64,000 nucleotides of DNA from Aurantiacibacter sp. MUD61. Its GTDB lineage: Bacteria > Pseudomonadota > Alphaproteobacteria > Sphingomonadales > Sphingomonadaceae. The translations under genes were made by a program, and so were the position numbers. The stretch covers positions 1,883,501 through 1,947,500 of the forward strand of contig NZ_CP115446.1 of the NCBI RefSeq assembly GCF_027912455.1. The letters run 5' to 3'. Shown piece by piece: positions 53,086 to 61,365 of this stretch (within the stretch, counting starts at the first letter, position 1; every line of letters starts with the position of its first letter). Below the pieces are notes generated by a model. It saw only the letters and a program-made list of their open reading frames with translations. It was not told the origin of the DNA and ran no database searches.

Positions 53086-53095
53086 ACACATACAC

Positions 53096-53139
53096 TTCAC
53101 ATTAAGCGGGCAGGGCCTATATAGGTCCTGCCCGTTTTT
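53096..53139 (+). promoter_or_regulatory. Overlapping ssrA promoter and terminator-like hairpin
   Basis: TTCACA at 53096 and TATATA at 53118, with 16 bp between, resemble a housekeeping promoter for ssrA. The same DNA, 53107-53139, forms an 11-bp stem (CGGGCAGGGCC / GGTCCTGCCCG, one G-T) with the TATATA as loop and is followed by TTTTT, like a strong terminator. Both functions are possible; transcription from upstream would end here and ssrA would begin near 53130. Confidence 0.5.
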
Positions 53140-53140
53140 A

Positions 53141-53452
53141 ATGGGATATGGCGATAAATTGCGCCGTGTAATAGGTACAGCGGACCCGGGGGCAGTACCC
53201 GGCGGCTCCACCAAAATTCGCGGATTTCCGCGGATCCTGATGGGGCCGAACCAGGATCGACGTGTGCTGAAAGACGGTGTTTTTGCCCGGGCTGAAAACC
53301 CCGTAAAACTGTTCAAAACCTATAAGTGCCAACGATAACGAAGCACTCGCTATTGCAGCGTAATCTGACGTCCTAACGGACTGATCTTACAAAGCTAAAG
53401 CGCGGTTGGACCCACCGGGCAACAGAAGCGGATTCCGGGGCCCCGGGGAGAG
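53141..53452 (+). ncRNA. ssrA: Transfer-messenger RNA, circularly permuted two-piece type
   Basis: Alphaproteobacterial tmRNA that rescues stalled ribosomes. The acceptor piece comes first, ending CGGCTCCACCA with CCA at 53211-53213. After a short linker, the coding piece begins GGGGCCGAACCAGGATCGACG at 53242. The acceptor stem pairs GGGGCCG with CGGCTCC, with one G-U. The tag frame at 53328-53363 encodes ANDNEALAIAA plus stop. The outer ends are approximate. The linker is removed in the cell to give two RNAs that stay paired. Confidence 0.95.
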
Positions 53453-53719
53453 GCTAGCAACAGAATCTCCCCATCTTATTTTGACGTACGTGCGGCCTTG
53501 GTTTGGCCCTAGCGGTCCTCTCCCCGGAGAGGACAAATTTGCGGGTAGCTAGCAACAGAAACCCCCACTCAATTCACCACAGGACGAAGTCATTGCGGCC
53601 TGCAAATGCACGTTCGCTGCGCTTCCGGTGCTCACGGCCCCTAAGGCCGCTGCGCTCCGGTTCTCGCGCTCGCACATTCTCGGCTCGATCTGGCTTCGCC
53701 CTGAGGCGAATTGTTTAAG
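53453..53719. other. Intergenic region after ssrA with a direct repeat and a palindrome
   Basis: No gene is seen here. GCTAGCAACAGAA occurs at 53453-53465 and again at 53548-53560, 95 bp apart, the first copy at the ssrA coding-piece end. A palindrome (GTCCTCTCC-CC-GGAGAGGAC) lies at 53515-53534. From about 53600 there is a repetitive stretch with two GCTGCGC-CCGGT-like units and GGCCCCTAAGGCC, similar to short intergenic repeats of this bacterial group. Confidence 0.6.
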
Positions 53720-53962
53720 TCAGCTGGGAGTTTCGGCAGCCTCTCGCTCGGCCTTTTCGTATTTCAGGCAATCGAGGATTTTGGCGCCGGCCAGAAACAC
53801 CGCGCCAGTGCAGGCGAGGAAGAGCAGCTTGCCGCCCCAACCGGGATACTGGTCCAGATAGGCAACGCCGCGGCTGGTGGCGCCAAGGGCAAGCGCGTAA
53901 ATGATCAGATACGCTTCCCAGCGCGTCTTGATCACGAACAATCTGCCTAGCTTGCGAAACAT
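53720..53962 (-). CDS. Small membrane protein of unknown function
   Basis: An 80-residue protein with two hydrophobic segments (about 17-33 and 45-62), starting MFRKLGRLFVIKTRWEAYLIIYALALGA and ending in charged residues (KYEKAEREAAETPS). AAAGG lies upstream of the ATG. I do not recognise a named family; similar small membrane proteins are frequent in sphingomonads. Both termini appear cytoplasmic by the positive-inside rule. Confidence 0.7.
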   Translation of the reverse strand: MFRKLGRLFVIKTRWEAYLIIYALALGATSRGVAYLDQYPGWGGKLLFLACTGAVFLAGAKILDCLKYEKAEREAAETPS

Positions 53963-54080
53963 GTGCTGCCTTTCGTTAACACGTCACATAGCAAACGCCG
54001 TGCCAAGCGCGGTGTTCCGCCGTTTCCGATGGTTAAGGCAGGGGCGGTTGTAAAGCAGGCCGACAGGCTTGCAGCTACAC

Positions 54081-55334
54081 TCAGATAAGCTCTGAAAGTT
54101 CCAATGCTTCCAGCAGTTTGGCGCGCGCTGTACAGACTGTCTCGGCAAGGGACGGATCGCCGATCTGATCAGTGTCGATCGTCTCGGGCCAATACTTGCC
54201 GATGATCGATTCAATTAGGCCTGCCTTGTCGGCATCGAGCATGAAGCGCTGGTCCACCATTGCGGGATCAGCGACGACGCGCAGGCGCAGGCAGGCGGGG
54301 CCGCCGCCATTGGCCATGCTCTGGCGCACATCGACAACTTTCACGTGGCGGATCGGGCCATTGGCTTCGAGCATCGACTGCAGCCAGCTCCACACTGCGC
54401 CGTTCTCGCGGCATTCCTCCGGCACCACCAGGGTCATTTCACCATTGGGCGGGCTGAGAAGCTGCGCATTGAAAAGGTATGAGCTGACGGCATCGGCGAG
54501 ACTCACCGCGCTGGCAGGCACTTCCACCACCTGCGCGCCGGGGCACTTGGCGCGGATCGCATCATAGGTGCCTGCCGGGTCGGCGAAGGCCTGTTCATGG
54601 GTGAACAGCACGTTCTCGTTCGCGACCGCGACCACGTCATTGTGAAACGCGCCTGCCTCGATTGCTTCGGGGGCCTGCTCGACGAACAGCGTGTGGTCGG
54701 GATCGAGCCCGTGGCTGCGCGCGATGATGCGGCTCGCCTGCTCGTGCTGGCGAGCAGGGAAGCGGCCACCGGTGCGGCCAAAGACGAAGACTTCGAGGCC
54801 CTTTTCGCCGTGCGATGGCGTCAAGCGCATGTGGTTGGCTGCGCCCTCATCACCGAAGGTCGGCGGCACAGCTGTGTGGACCGCGAAGTGATCCCGATCG
54901 GCGAAAGCGACCTCAAGCTGGCGAAGCGTATCGGGCCATTCGTGGCTGCGATGCGGCATGGTGACGAGGTTCGCGACAGTGAGGTGGCACTTGCCGTCCG
55001 CCGTATCACTCGCCGGGCTGACACTGGCGGCATTGGCGGTCCACATGCTGCTGGCGGACCATGCACCGGCCACAAGCACGGGATTGGTATCCTCATCCGC
55101 CGCCAGAGCGTCCAGCCAGCCGGTATCGGGGCGCGGCAGAGGCAGGAAAAAGCCCTGCGCCAGTCCCATCGCCATATTGTGGCGCATCTTGGCCACGCCC
55201 TGCAAAGCCGCCGCGCGGGGATAGGACGTTTCGCCCGCATTTTTCGTCGCCGCCAGATTGCCGAGGCTCAAGCCGGCATAATTGTGGCTGGGGCCGACGA
55301 TGCCGTCGAAATTGATTTCCTGAACCGTGCTCAT
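54081..55334 (-). CDS. astB: N-succinylarginine dihydrolase
   Basis: A 417-residue enzyme of arginine succinyltransferase (AST) catabolism. It converts N2-succinylarginine to N2-succinylornithine with release of CO2 and two NH3. It begins VQEINFDGIVGPSHNYAGLSLGN and holds HNDVVAVANENVLFTHE and MANGGGPACLRLRVV with the catalytic Cys. It overlaps astA by four bases. The window has astA and astB but not astC, astD or astE nearby. Confidence 0.95.
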   Translation of the reverse strand: MSTVQEINFDGIVGPSHNYAGLSLGNLAATKNAGETSYPRAAALQGVAKMRHNMAMGLAQGFFLPLPRPDTGWLDALAADEDTNPVLVAGAWSASSMWTANAASVSPASDTADGKCHLTVANLVTMPHRSHEWPDTLRQLEVAFADRDHFAVHTAVPPTFGDEGAANHMRLTPSHGEKGLEVFVFGRTGGRFPARQHEQASRIIARSHGLDPDHTLFVEQAPEAIEAGAFHNDVVAVANENVLFTHEQAFADPAGTYDAIRAKCPGAQVVEVPASAVSLADAVSSYLFNAQLLSPPNGEMTLVVPEECRENGAVWSWLQSMLEANGPIRHVKVVDVRQSMANGGGPACLRLRVVADPAMVDQRFMLDADKAGLIESIIGKYWPETIDTDQIGDPSLAETVCTARAKLLEALELSELI

Positions 55335-56344
55335 CGAGGAATGCTCCAGACAACATCGCCTTCGCCGACGCGAAGCAATTCGGCGGCCTGCGCGTCAATC
55401 GCTACGCCGTCACCGCGTAGCTCGCGCGCGCCGTAGCAGCAGCGGAAATCGGCGAAGCGACCGGTTGCGATCAGGGCCTTTTCGCCCTTTTCTAGTGCTA
55501 CGCTTTCCACCTCACCGTGATGCGCATTGGCGATCGCGCCCACCTTGTCCGTTTCGGCGAGCATGGTCGGGCCGCCATCGAAAATATCGACATAGCCCTG
55601 GTAGGAGAAACCTTCGTTCTCCAGCATGCGCATGGCGGCGCGGCCACTGGGGTGGGGCAGGCCGATGACGCTGCGGGCATCCTCATCCAGCATGGCGATG
55701 TAGACGGGGTGCTTGGGCATCAGGTCGGCGATGAACTGGTTTCCGTGGATGGCATTGAATTCGTCCGCCTGCTGGAAGCTCATGCCAAAGAATTTGCCGC
55801 CGATCGCATCCCAGAATGGCGAGCCGCCGCGCTCATCGATGATGCCGCGCAGCTCTGCCAGGATGCGATCGCCGAAGCGTTCACGATGACCGGCAATGAA
55901 AAGGTATCGGCTGCGCGCCAGCAACATGCCGAGCCCACCCGCGCGCTCGCCGGGATGCAGGAACAGGCCGCCCACTTCGCTGCATCCGCCAAGATCGTTG
56001 GTGAGGCTCAGCATCTCTGCTTTGACCGTGCGCTCCAGTTCCTGCGAATGCTGGGTGAGGGTGGTGATGCGGTAGGAGTAGAAGGGCCATTCCTGCCCCA
56101 CTGCCGTGAACACCTGGCATGTGCCGCGCACTGCGCCGGTCTCTGTGTTTTCGAGGACAAGGACGAATGTCTCCGCCTCGATCTCGTCACCTTCGCGGGC
56201 GAAGGCTTCATCGGAACGCTCCAGCTTGCCGGTCAGCGAATTGCGATCGGGTGGCAGATTGGTGAAGCCGCCACCGGTCAGCTTTGCCATTTCATACAGC
56301 GGTTGCAGGTCTTTCGCGCGCGCTGCACGCATGACGAAACTCAT
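55331..56344 (-). CDS. astA: Arginine N-succinyltransferase
   Basis: A 337-residue GNAT-fold enzyme that transfers succinyl from succinyl-CoA to arginine, the first AST step. It starts MSFVMRAARAKDLQPLYEMAKLTGGGFTNLPPDR and contains CSEVGGLFLHPGERAGGLGMLLARSRYLF, the CoA-binding region. The stop overlaps the astB start and the gene overlaps the M20 peptidase gene by four bases, so all three are coupled. Confidence 0.95.
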   Translation of the reverse strand: MSFVMRAARAKDLQPLYEMAKLTGGGFTNLPPDRNSLTGKLERSDEAFAREGDEIEAETFVLVLENTETGAVRGTCQVFTAVGQEWPFYSYRITTLTQHSQELERTVKAEMLSLTNDLGGCSEVGGLFLHPGERAGGLGMLLARSRYLFIAGHRERFGDRILAELRGIIDERGGSPFWDAIGGKFFGMSFQQADEFNAIHGNQFIADLMPKHPVYIAMLDEDARSVIGLPHPSGRAAMRMLENEGFSYQGYVDIFDGGPTMLAETDKVGAIANAHHGEVESVALEKGEKALIATGRFADFRCCYGARELRGDGVAIDAQAAELLRVGEGDVVWSIPR

Positions 56345-57552
56345 AGGGATGCTCCGGTGGCGAGGCGGTGGAGGACGATTGCCGATAGCTGCGCGCGCTC
56401 GGTGAGCGAAGGCACAATCATGAACTCATCGGGCGAGTGGATCTTGCCGCCGCGCACGCCCATCGTATCGACAACAGGCACATGGTTCGCGGCAATGTTG
56501 TTACCGTCGCAAACGCCGCCAGAGGATTGCCAGCCGATCTTTTGACCCAGCGCGGCGCCCGTATCTTTCACGAGGTCGAACAGTTTCTGCGCGCGTTTAT
56601 CGACAGGCTTTGGCGGGCGTGAAATGCCGCCGTGTAGGTGGATCGAGACTTCATGCTCACGCTCAAGATCGGCAAGCATGGCTTTCAGATCATGGGTGAA
56701 TTTTTCTGCGGCCTCGGTCGCCTTGGGCCGTATGTTGAAACGCAAAACCGCATGGTCGGGCACGACATTGTTCGCTGCGCCGCCATCGATCTTGGCGGGA
56801 TTGATCGGCAAATCCGCATGCTGCATCGCCTTGAGGCGCAGCGCGCAATCGGCGGCTGCAACGATCGCGTTGCGACCATCCTCCGGATTGCGACCGGCAT
56901 GGGCGGAGCGACCGGTGAAGGTCACGGAGAAATTCCCGCTACCACCGCGCGCATGGGCGAGCGTGCCATCGGGCAGGGCGGACGGCTCGTAAGTGAGCGC
57001 TGCATATTTGCCGCGCGCCAGCTGGTCGATGAGTGCTGCGGAGGATAGCGAACCGGTCTCCTCATCAGCATTGATCATCACATCATAGCCGATGGACTGC
57101 GCCGCCTCGCTGGTTTCGAGTGCCGTGAGCGCCTCCAAAATGATCGCGAGGCCGGCTTTCATATCGGCGGTGCCCGGACCGTTCAGAATGTCATCGTCGA
57201 GCCATGTCAGCGTCTGAAAGGGGTGATCTGATGGGAAGACCGTGTCCATATGGCCTGTCAGCAGGAAGCGCTTCTCCGCCTCCGGCCGGACGGAGCAGAC
57301 GAGGTGCTGGCCATGCGGCTTTTCCACCTCTCGCCCGTCGCCATCGATCACGCCGACGCTGGCCGGATTACGCAGCGTCACTTCGCCCGGAAGCGAGGAA
57401 AACGCGTCTGCAAGCATGGCTGCGACTTTGGCGAGGCCCTCCAGGTTGGACGTCCCGGAATTCACCTCTGCCCAGCGCATGGTGTTGTCCAGCATACGCT
57501 GTTGATCGATGCCGGCGATCAGTTCTGTCTCTGCGGGGGTAAGTTGTTTCAT
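56341..57552 (-). CDS. M20-family metallopeptidase/hydrolase in the ast operon
   Basis: A 403-residue M20 zinc hydrolase (glutamate carboxypeptidase, DapE, ArgE relatives). Metal ligands and catalysis are visible: TGHMDTVF (His), GPGTADMKAG (Asp), NADEETGS (Glu pair) and GGKIHSPDEF (late His). It is the first gene in the transcript with astA and astB. The last AST step, removal of succinate from succinylglutamate, is done by AstE (M14 family) in model bacteria. An M20 enzyme could take that role here, but this is inference; a separate acyl-amino-acid hydrolase is also possible. Confidence 0.87.
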   Translation of the reverse strand: MKQLTPAETELIAGIDQQRMLDNTMRWAEVNSGTSNLEGLAKVAAMLADAFSSLPGEVTLRNPASVGVIDGDGREVEKPHGQHLVCSVRPEAEKRFLLTGHMDTVFPSDHPFQTLTWLDDDILNGPGTADMKAGLAIILEALTALETSEAAQSIGYDVMINADEETGSLSSAALIDQLARGKYAALTYEPSALPDGTLAHARGGSGNFSVTFTGRSAHAGRNPEDGRNAIVAAADCALRLKAMQHADLPINPAKIDGGAANNVVPDHAVLRFNIRPKATEAAEKFTHDLKAMLADLEREHEVSIHLHGGISRPPKPVDKRAQKLFDLVKDTGAALGQKIGWQSSGGVCDGNNIAANHVPVVDTMGVRGGKIHSPDEFMIVPSLTERAQLSAIVLHRLATGASL

Positions 57553-57724
57553 CTGTAACTTGCCATAGCTTTCGCGGGCGCGCTGTCAAACGCGGTCGAT
57601 TGTGCCCGAATGAGTTATCGCATGCTGGCCGTGAAGTCATGCCTAACGGCGGGCGAGCACGCTTAACCGGTACATAAGACATTCCCGCTAATAGATCGTG
57701 GTGGAATAATATCGGAGTTCGCAA

Positions 57725-58153
57725 ATGCTAGCCGGTGGTGAGCAGTCTCGGGTCGAGACACGCCATACTGCCATGTTGCAGGCCAAGATGCGTGACCAGC
57801 GCAGCACCAGGCCTGTGCGCGTTGGCGATATTTCCCCCAAGGGCATGCTCGTGGTGAGCGACCATCCGCCGTCGCGTGGCGATTTCGTCGATATTACCAT
57901 CGGCGGACATCATCTGGCCGGACAGGTTCGCTGGGTGCAGGGGCGCCGCTTCGGCATCCGCACGCGCGAGCGCATCGATGTGCAGGCGGTACTATCCGGC
58001 AAGCCAGCGAAATCACGCATCAAGGGCAAAAAGATCGAGCCCAAGAACGATCCGGACAACTGGCCGCTGAACAAGCTTATCGCTGCCTACGGTTTGCTGG
58101 GCGTGACCGCCTTTGCGTCAGCCTATCTGCTGGTGACCTATTTCGTGCTCTGA
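57725..58153 (+). CDS. PilZ-domain c-di-GMP-binding membrane protein
   Basis: A 142-residue protein with an N-terminal PilZ domain and one C-terminal membrane helix (about residues 120-141). The binding motif RVETR (R9-x3-R13) and D35-x-S37-x-x-G40 (DISPKG) are both intact, so it should bind c-di-GMP. The end of the gene overlaps the converging rsmA gene by 16 bp. It may receive signal from c-di-GMP enzymes such as the GGDEF-EAL protein at 22749. Confidence 0.88.
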   Translation: MLAGGEQSRVETRHTAMLQAKMRDQRSTRPVRVGDISPKGMLVVSDHPPSRGDFVDITIGGHHLAGQVRWVQGRRFGIRTRERIDVQAVLSGKPAKSRIKGKKIEPKNDPDNWPLNKLIAAYGLLGVTAFASAYLLVTYFVL

Positions 58154-58968
58154 TCGAGCCAGCGGGCGATTGCGACAAATTCATCGACGCTGACGGTTTC
58201 TGCCCGACGGGTTGAGTCGATTTGCAGCTCCTCAAGCGCCTCAAGACCGCCGTGTAGGCCTTTCAGGCTTTGTCGCAGCATCTTGCGTCTTTGACCGAAC
58301 GCAGCCTCCGTCACCCGCGCCAACGTACTGACGCTGACGCCTTCGGGCACAGTATCGGGTTCGACATGGACGATTGCGCTCATCACTTTGGGCGGCGGGG
58401 TAAAGGCACTCCGGTGCACTTTCATTGCCAGCTTTGCGCGCGATCGCCACTGCGCCAGCACGGCAAGGCGGCCATATTCACCGCTGCCCGGCTTGGCGAC
58501 GATACGCTTGGCGACTTCCTGCTGGAACATCAGCGTCAGGCTCTGCCACTGCGGCGGCCATTGCTCCGATGAGAGCCAGTTTGTGAACAGCAGCGTGCCA
58601 ACATTGTAGGGGAGATTGGCGACGACGGCGAAAGGCTCGCCCATCAGCTGCGCGTGATCCACTTTCAGCGCGTCATCCTCGATGACGGTAAGCTGGCCGG
58701 GAAAAGCTTCTTGAAGTTCCGCCAAAGCCGGCAGACAGCGGCTGTCCCGCTCGATCGCCGTCACGCGGGCCCCCGCACGCAGCAGGGCGCGCGTCAGGCC
58801 TCCGGGGCCCGGGCCGATTTCGAGCACGGCCTTGTCCTGCAAATCCCCCGGGATCGCGGCGATGCGATCCAGCAATTGTTCGTCGAACAGGAAGTTCTGG
58901 CCCAGCGCTTTTGAGGCCGAAAGCCCGTGCGCCTTGATGACTTCGCGCAGCGGCGGAAGATCAGTCAT
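58138..58968 (-). CDS. rsmA: 16S rRNA dimethyladenosine transferase
   Basis: A 276-residue KsgA/RsmA that dimethylates A1518 and A1519 of 16S rRNA. The SAM site is [16 protein letters not shown], the start is [14 protein letters not shown], and the target-base motif is [13 protein letters not shown]. The start at 58968 overlaps the pdxA stop by 8 bp. It ends the lptD-surA-pdxA-rsmA cluster, the same order as in E. coli. Confidence 0.95.
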   Translation of the reverse strand: MTDLPPLREVIKAHGLSASKALGQNFLFDEQLLDRIAAIPGDLQDKAVLEIGPGPGGLTRALLRAGARVTAIERDSRCLPALAELQEAFPGQLTVIEDDALKVDHAQLMGEPFAVVANLPYNVGTLLFTNWLSSEQWPPQWQSLTLMFQQEVAKRIVAKPGSGEYGRLAVLAQWRSRAKLAMKVHRSAFTPPPKVMSAIVHVEPDTVPEGVSVSTLARVTEAAFGQRRKMLRQSLKGLHGGLEALEELQIDSTRRAETVSVDEFVAIARWLDQSTK

Positions 58969-59845
58969 TGGCGCGTCGCTCTGCAATTTCACCCGCCATG
59001 CGGATGGCGGCGATCATCGCATCGGGACGGGCGATGCCTTTCCCTGCGATGTCGAACGCCGTGCCGTGGTCGGGCGAAGTGCGGACGATCGGCAGACCCA
59101 GCGTCACGTTGACGCCCTCATCGAAGTCGAGCGCCTTGAGCGGTACGAGCGCCTGATCATGATACATGGCGATAGCCACATCGTAACTTCCGCGCTTATG
59201 CGGGGCGAAGAGCGTATCGGCAGGGTGCGGGCCACTGGCATCAATGCCTTCGCCGCGAAGCTGGGCGATAGCTGGGGCGATCATGTCGATCTCCTCGCGC
59301 CCCATGCGTCCGTCCTCACCCGCATGCGGATTGAGACCGGCAATCGCGATGCGCGGCGTTTCGATACCGAAATCGGTATGCATGGCGCGCGCGACGATGC
59401 GGGTGCGTTCGACGATCAATTCCTGCGAGAGCAGGCCGGGGACATCGGCAATGGCGCAATGGACCGTCATCGGCACGGTGCGCAAAGAAGGCCCGGCGAG
59501 CATCATTACCGAAGCGTCGCGCGGCAGGTCGCAGGCATCGGCGAAGAATTCTGTCTGCCCGATGAAGTCGGGCTGCAGCGCGGCGATGGCGGATTTTGCG
59601 ATGGGACCTGTGACTAACCCGCTGCATTCGCCGCTTTGCACAAGCCGTGTGGCCTCTTGCAATGCATCGAGAGCGATACGCGCCGTATGAGCAGTAGGAC
59701 TGCCCGCGTGGCAATCTGCGTCCGACTCACCGATCACGCGGAAAGGCGGCAGGCCCAAAGCCTCGGCCCGCTCAGCCGCCGCTACGACAATCTCCGGCCC
59801 GACGCCCGCCGGATCGCCAATGGTGACGGCAAGCGGGCGGGGCAT
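58961..59845 (-). CDS. pdxA: 4-hydroxythreonine-4-phosphate dehydrogenase
   Basis: A 294-residue PdxA of the pyridoxal phosphate pathway, slightly shorter than the 330 of E. coli. It begins [17 protein letters not shown]. Metal and substrate residues are in [33 protein letters not shown] and [15 protein letters not shown], and [16 protein letters not shown] closes the NAD site. It oxidises 4-phosphohydroxy-threonine, making the precursor that PdxJ joins to deoxyxylulose phosphate. Confidence 0.96.
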   Translation of the reverse strand: MPRPLAVTIGDPAGVGPEIVVAAAERAEALGLPPFRVIGESDADCHAGSPTAHTARIALDALQEATRLVQSGECSGLVTGPIAKSAIAALQPDFIGQTEFFADACDLPRDASVMMLAGPSLRTVPMTVHCAIADVPGLLSQELIVERTRIVARAMHTDFGIETPRIAIAGLNPHAGEDGRMGREEIDMIAPAIAQLRGEGIDASGPHPADTLFAPHKRGSYDVAIAMYHDQALVPLKALDFDEGVNVTLGLPIVRTSPDHGTAFDIAGKGIARPDAMIAAIRMAGEIAERRAND

Positions 59846-59849
59846 GGGA

Positions 59850-61214
59850 TCAGTTATAGTCGATCACGGCATCGCGGCGCAGGTCGCGCAGGTAACGCTG
59901 GGCGCGGCGATTGATACGCTCATCTTCCAGCTGCGCCATGATCTGATCGACCGACGGACCGCTGGTATCAGTGGGGTCGTCTCGGCCGCAAAGCATCAGG
60001 ACGCGAATGCCTTCCTGCAGATCACCGAAGGGCGGTGTCGTCTCACCGACATTGAGCTGCAGCAGCACGTTCTGCAAAGCCTCAGGCAGGGCGCGCACGG
60101 CGATCTCGTCATTATTGACGGTAGATGCGCCAACAGCAGCGGCGCGCGCATCGGCGTCTCCGCAACCATTCATGCCGTCCACCGCTTCAACGAAGGCAGC
60201 TGCCTGCGTTTCGGCCTGCTCTGGCGAGGTGTTGGGACCAAAGGTGTAGGAAATCTGCTTCAGGCTGAGCACAGCGTCACGCGGATCGGGCATGCCGATC
60301 TGGCGCTGATCGATCAGCAGGAGGATCGAATAGCCGCCCGGGATTTCCAGCGGACCGACCAGCTGGCCGGGCGTCATCTGCGCAACAGCCGCTTCAAGCG
60401 TGGGCTGCTGCAATTGCTCGAGCCGCAGCCAGCCAAGGTCGCCGCCCTGAATGGCACTCGTCGCTTCGGAGAATTGGCGGGCATAGGCGATAAAGCTGCC
60501 ACCATCGCGCAATTGCTCGACGATCTGGTTGGCATTTGCCATCACCTGCGCGCGGTTTGCCGGAGAGGCGGCGAGATAGATTTCGCCAACGCGATACTCG
60601 GTCGTGCCGCGCGATGCTTCAAGCCGTTCCCACAGCTCGGTCACTTCGCCTTCTGACACGTTCACGAACGGGCGGACATTACGCTGCAACAGGCGATCCC
60701 AGGCGAGCTCGCCTGCAATCTGGCGTTTGATGGTGCGCGGGGAGGAGCCGATCGAATAAAGATATTCGTCCATCTGTTGCACGCTCATGCCGCGCGCTTC
60801 GACGGCGTAGCGTTCGTAGCTCTGATCGACATCGGCCTGCGTCACTTCCATGTCGAGATTGGCCGCTTCCTGCACTTTCAGCGTCTCATCGATGAGGTTG
60901 CGCAGCACCTGAAGGCGCAGTGCGGGCATCTGCTCGGCAGGAATTTCGCCTTCCTGTGCGGCGACGAACAGCGCAACGCGGTGATCCACATCGGTGCCGG
61001 TAATGATATTGCCGTTCACGCGTGCAGTGGCGCGGCGCTCATTAGGGTTGGAGCGCTCGACGATGAAGGAAATATCCTCGGGCAGGTTGAAAGCATCGCT
61101 GCCCTGCGTTGCGACCTGCGCCTGCGCGGTGCCTCCGAGCAGGGGGAGGGCCATCGCCATAGCGGCGGCGCTGGACACGAAAGTCTTCAAGGTTCTGTTT
61201 GCGAACGAAATCAC
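59850..61214 (-). CDS. surA: Periplasmic chaperone/peptidyl-prolyl isomerase SurA
   Basis: A 454-residue exported SurA-like chaperone, signal peptide ending GTAQA. The SurA N-terminal domain (RNLIDETLKVQEAANLDMEVTQADVDQSYERYA) is followed by a parvulin domain (YRVGEIYLAASPANRAQ, FSEATSAIQGGDLGWLRLEQL). It assists folding of outer-membrane proteins such as LptD, encoded just upstream. The start is GTG. A gap of 151 bp separates it from lptD, so it may have its own promoter too. Confidence 0.92.
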   Translation of the reverse strand: MISFANRTLKTFVSSAAAMAMALPLLGGTAQAQVATQGSDAFNLPEDISFIVERSNPNERRATARVNGNIITGTDVDHRVALFVAAQEGEIPAEQMPALRLQVLRNLIDETLKVQEAANLDMEVTQADVDQSYERYAVEARGMSVQQMDEYLYSIGSSPRTIKRQIAGELAWDRLLQRNVRPFVNVSEGEVTELWERLEASRGTTEYRVGEIYLAASPANRAQVMANANQIVEQLRDGGSFIAYARQFSEATSAIQGGDLGWLRLEQLQQPTLEAAVAQMTPGQLVGPLEIPGGYSILLLIDQRQIGMPDPRDAVLSLKQISYTFGPNTSPEQAETQAAAFVEAVDGMNGCGDADARAAAVGASTVNNDEIAVRALPEALQNVLLQLNVGETTPPFGDLQEGIRVLMLCGRDDPTDTSGPSVDQIMAQLEDERINRRAQRYLRDLRRDAVIDYN

Positions 61215-61365
61215 GTTGATTGTTTTCCTGTTTGCGGCGCCAATAGGAGCGCCGCTTTATGCAGCGCCCAATGACAATTGCTGGCTTAACCCTAGCTGAG
61301 CCGGATCGCGTAGCCAAGTGTAGCGGTAGAGCCAAATCCTGCGGGGCGCAGGTAGTGGATAGACG

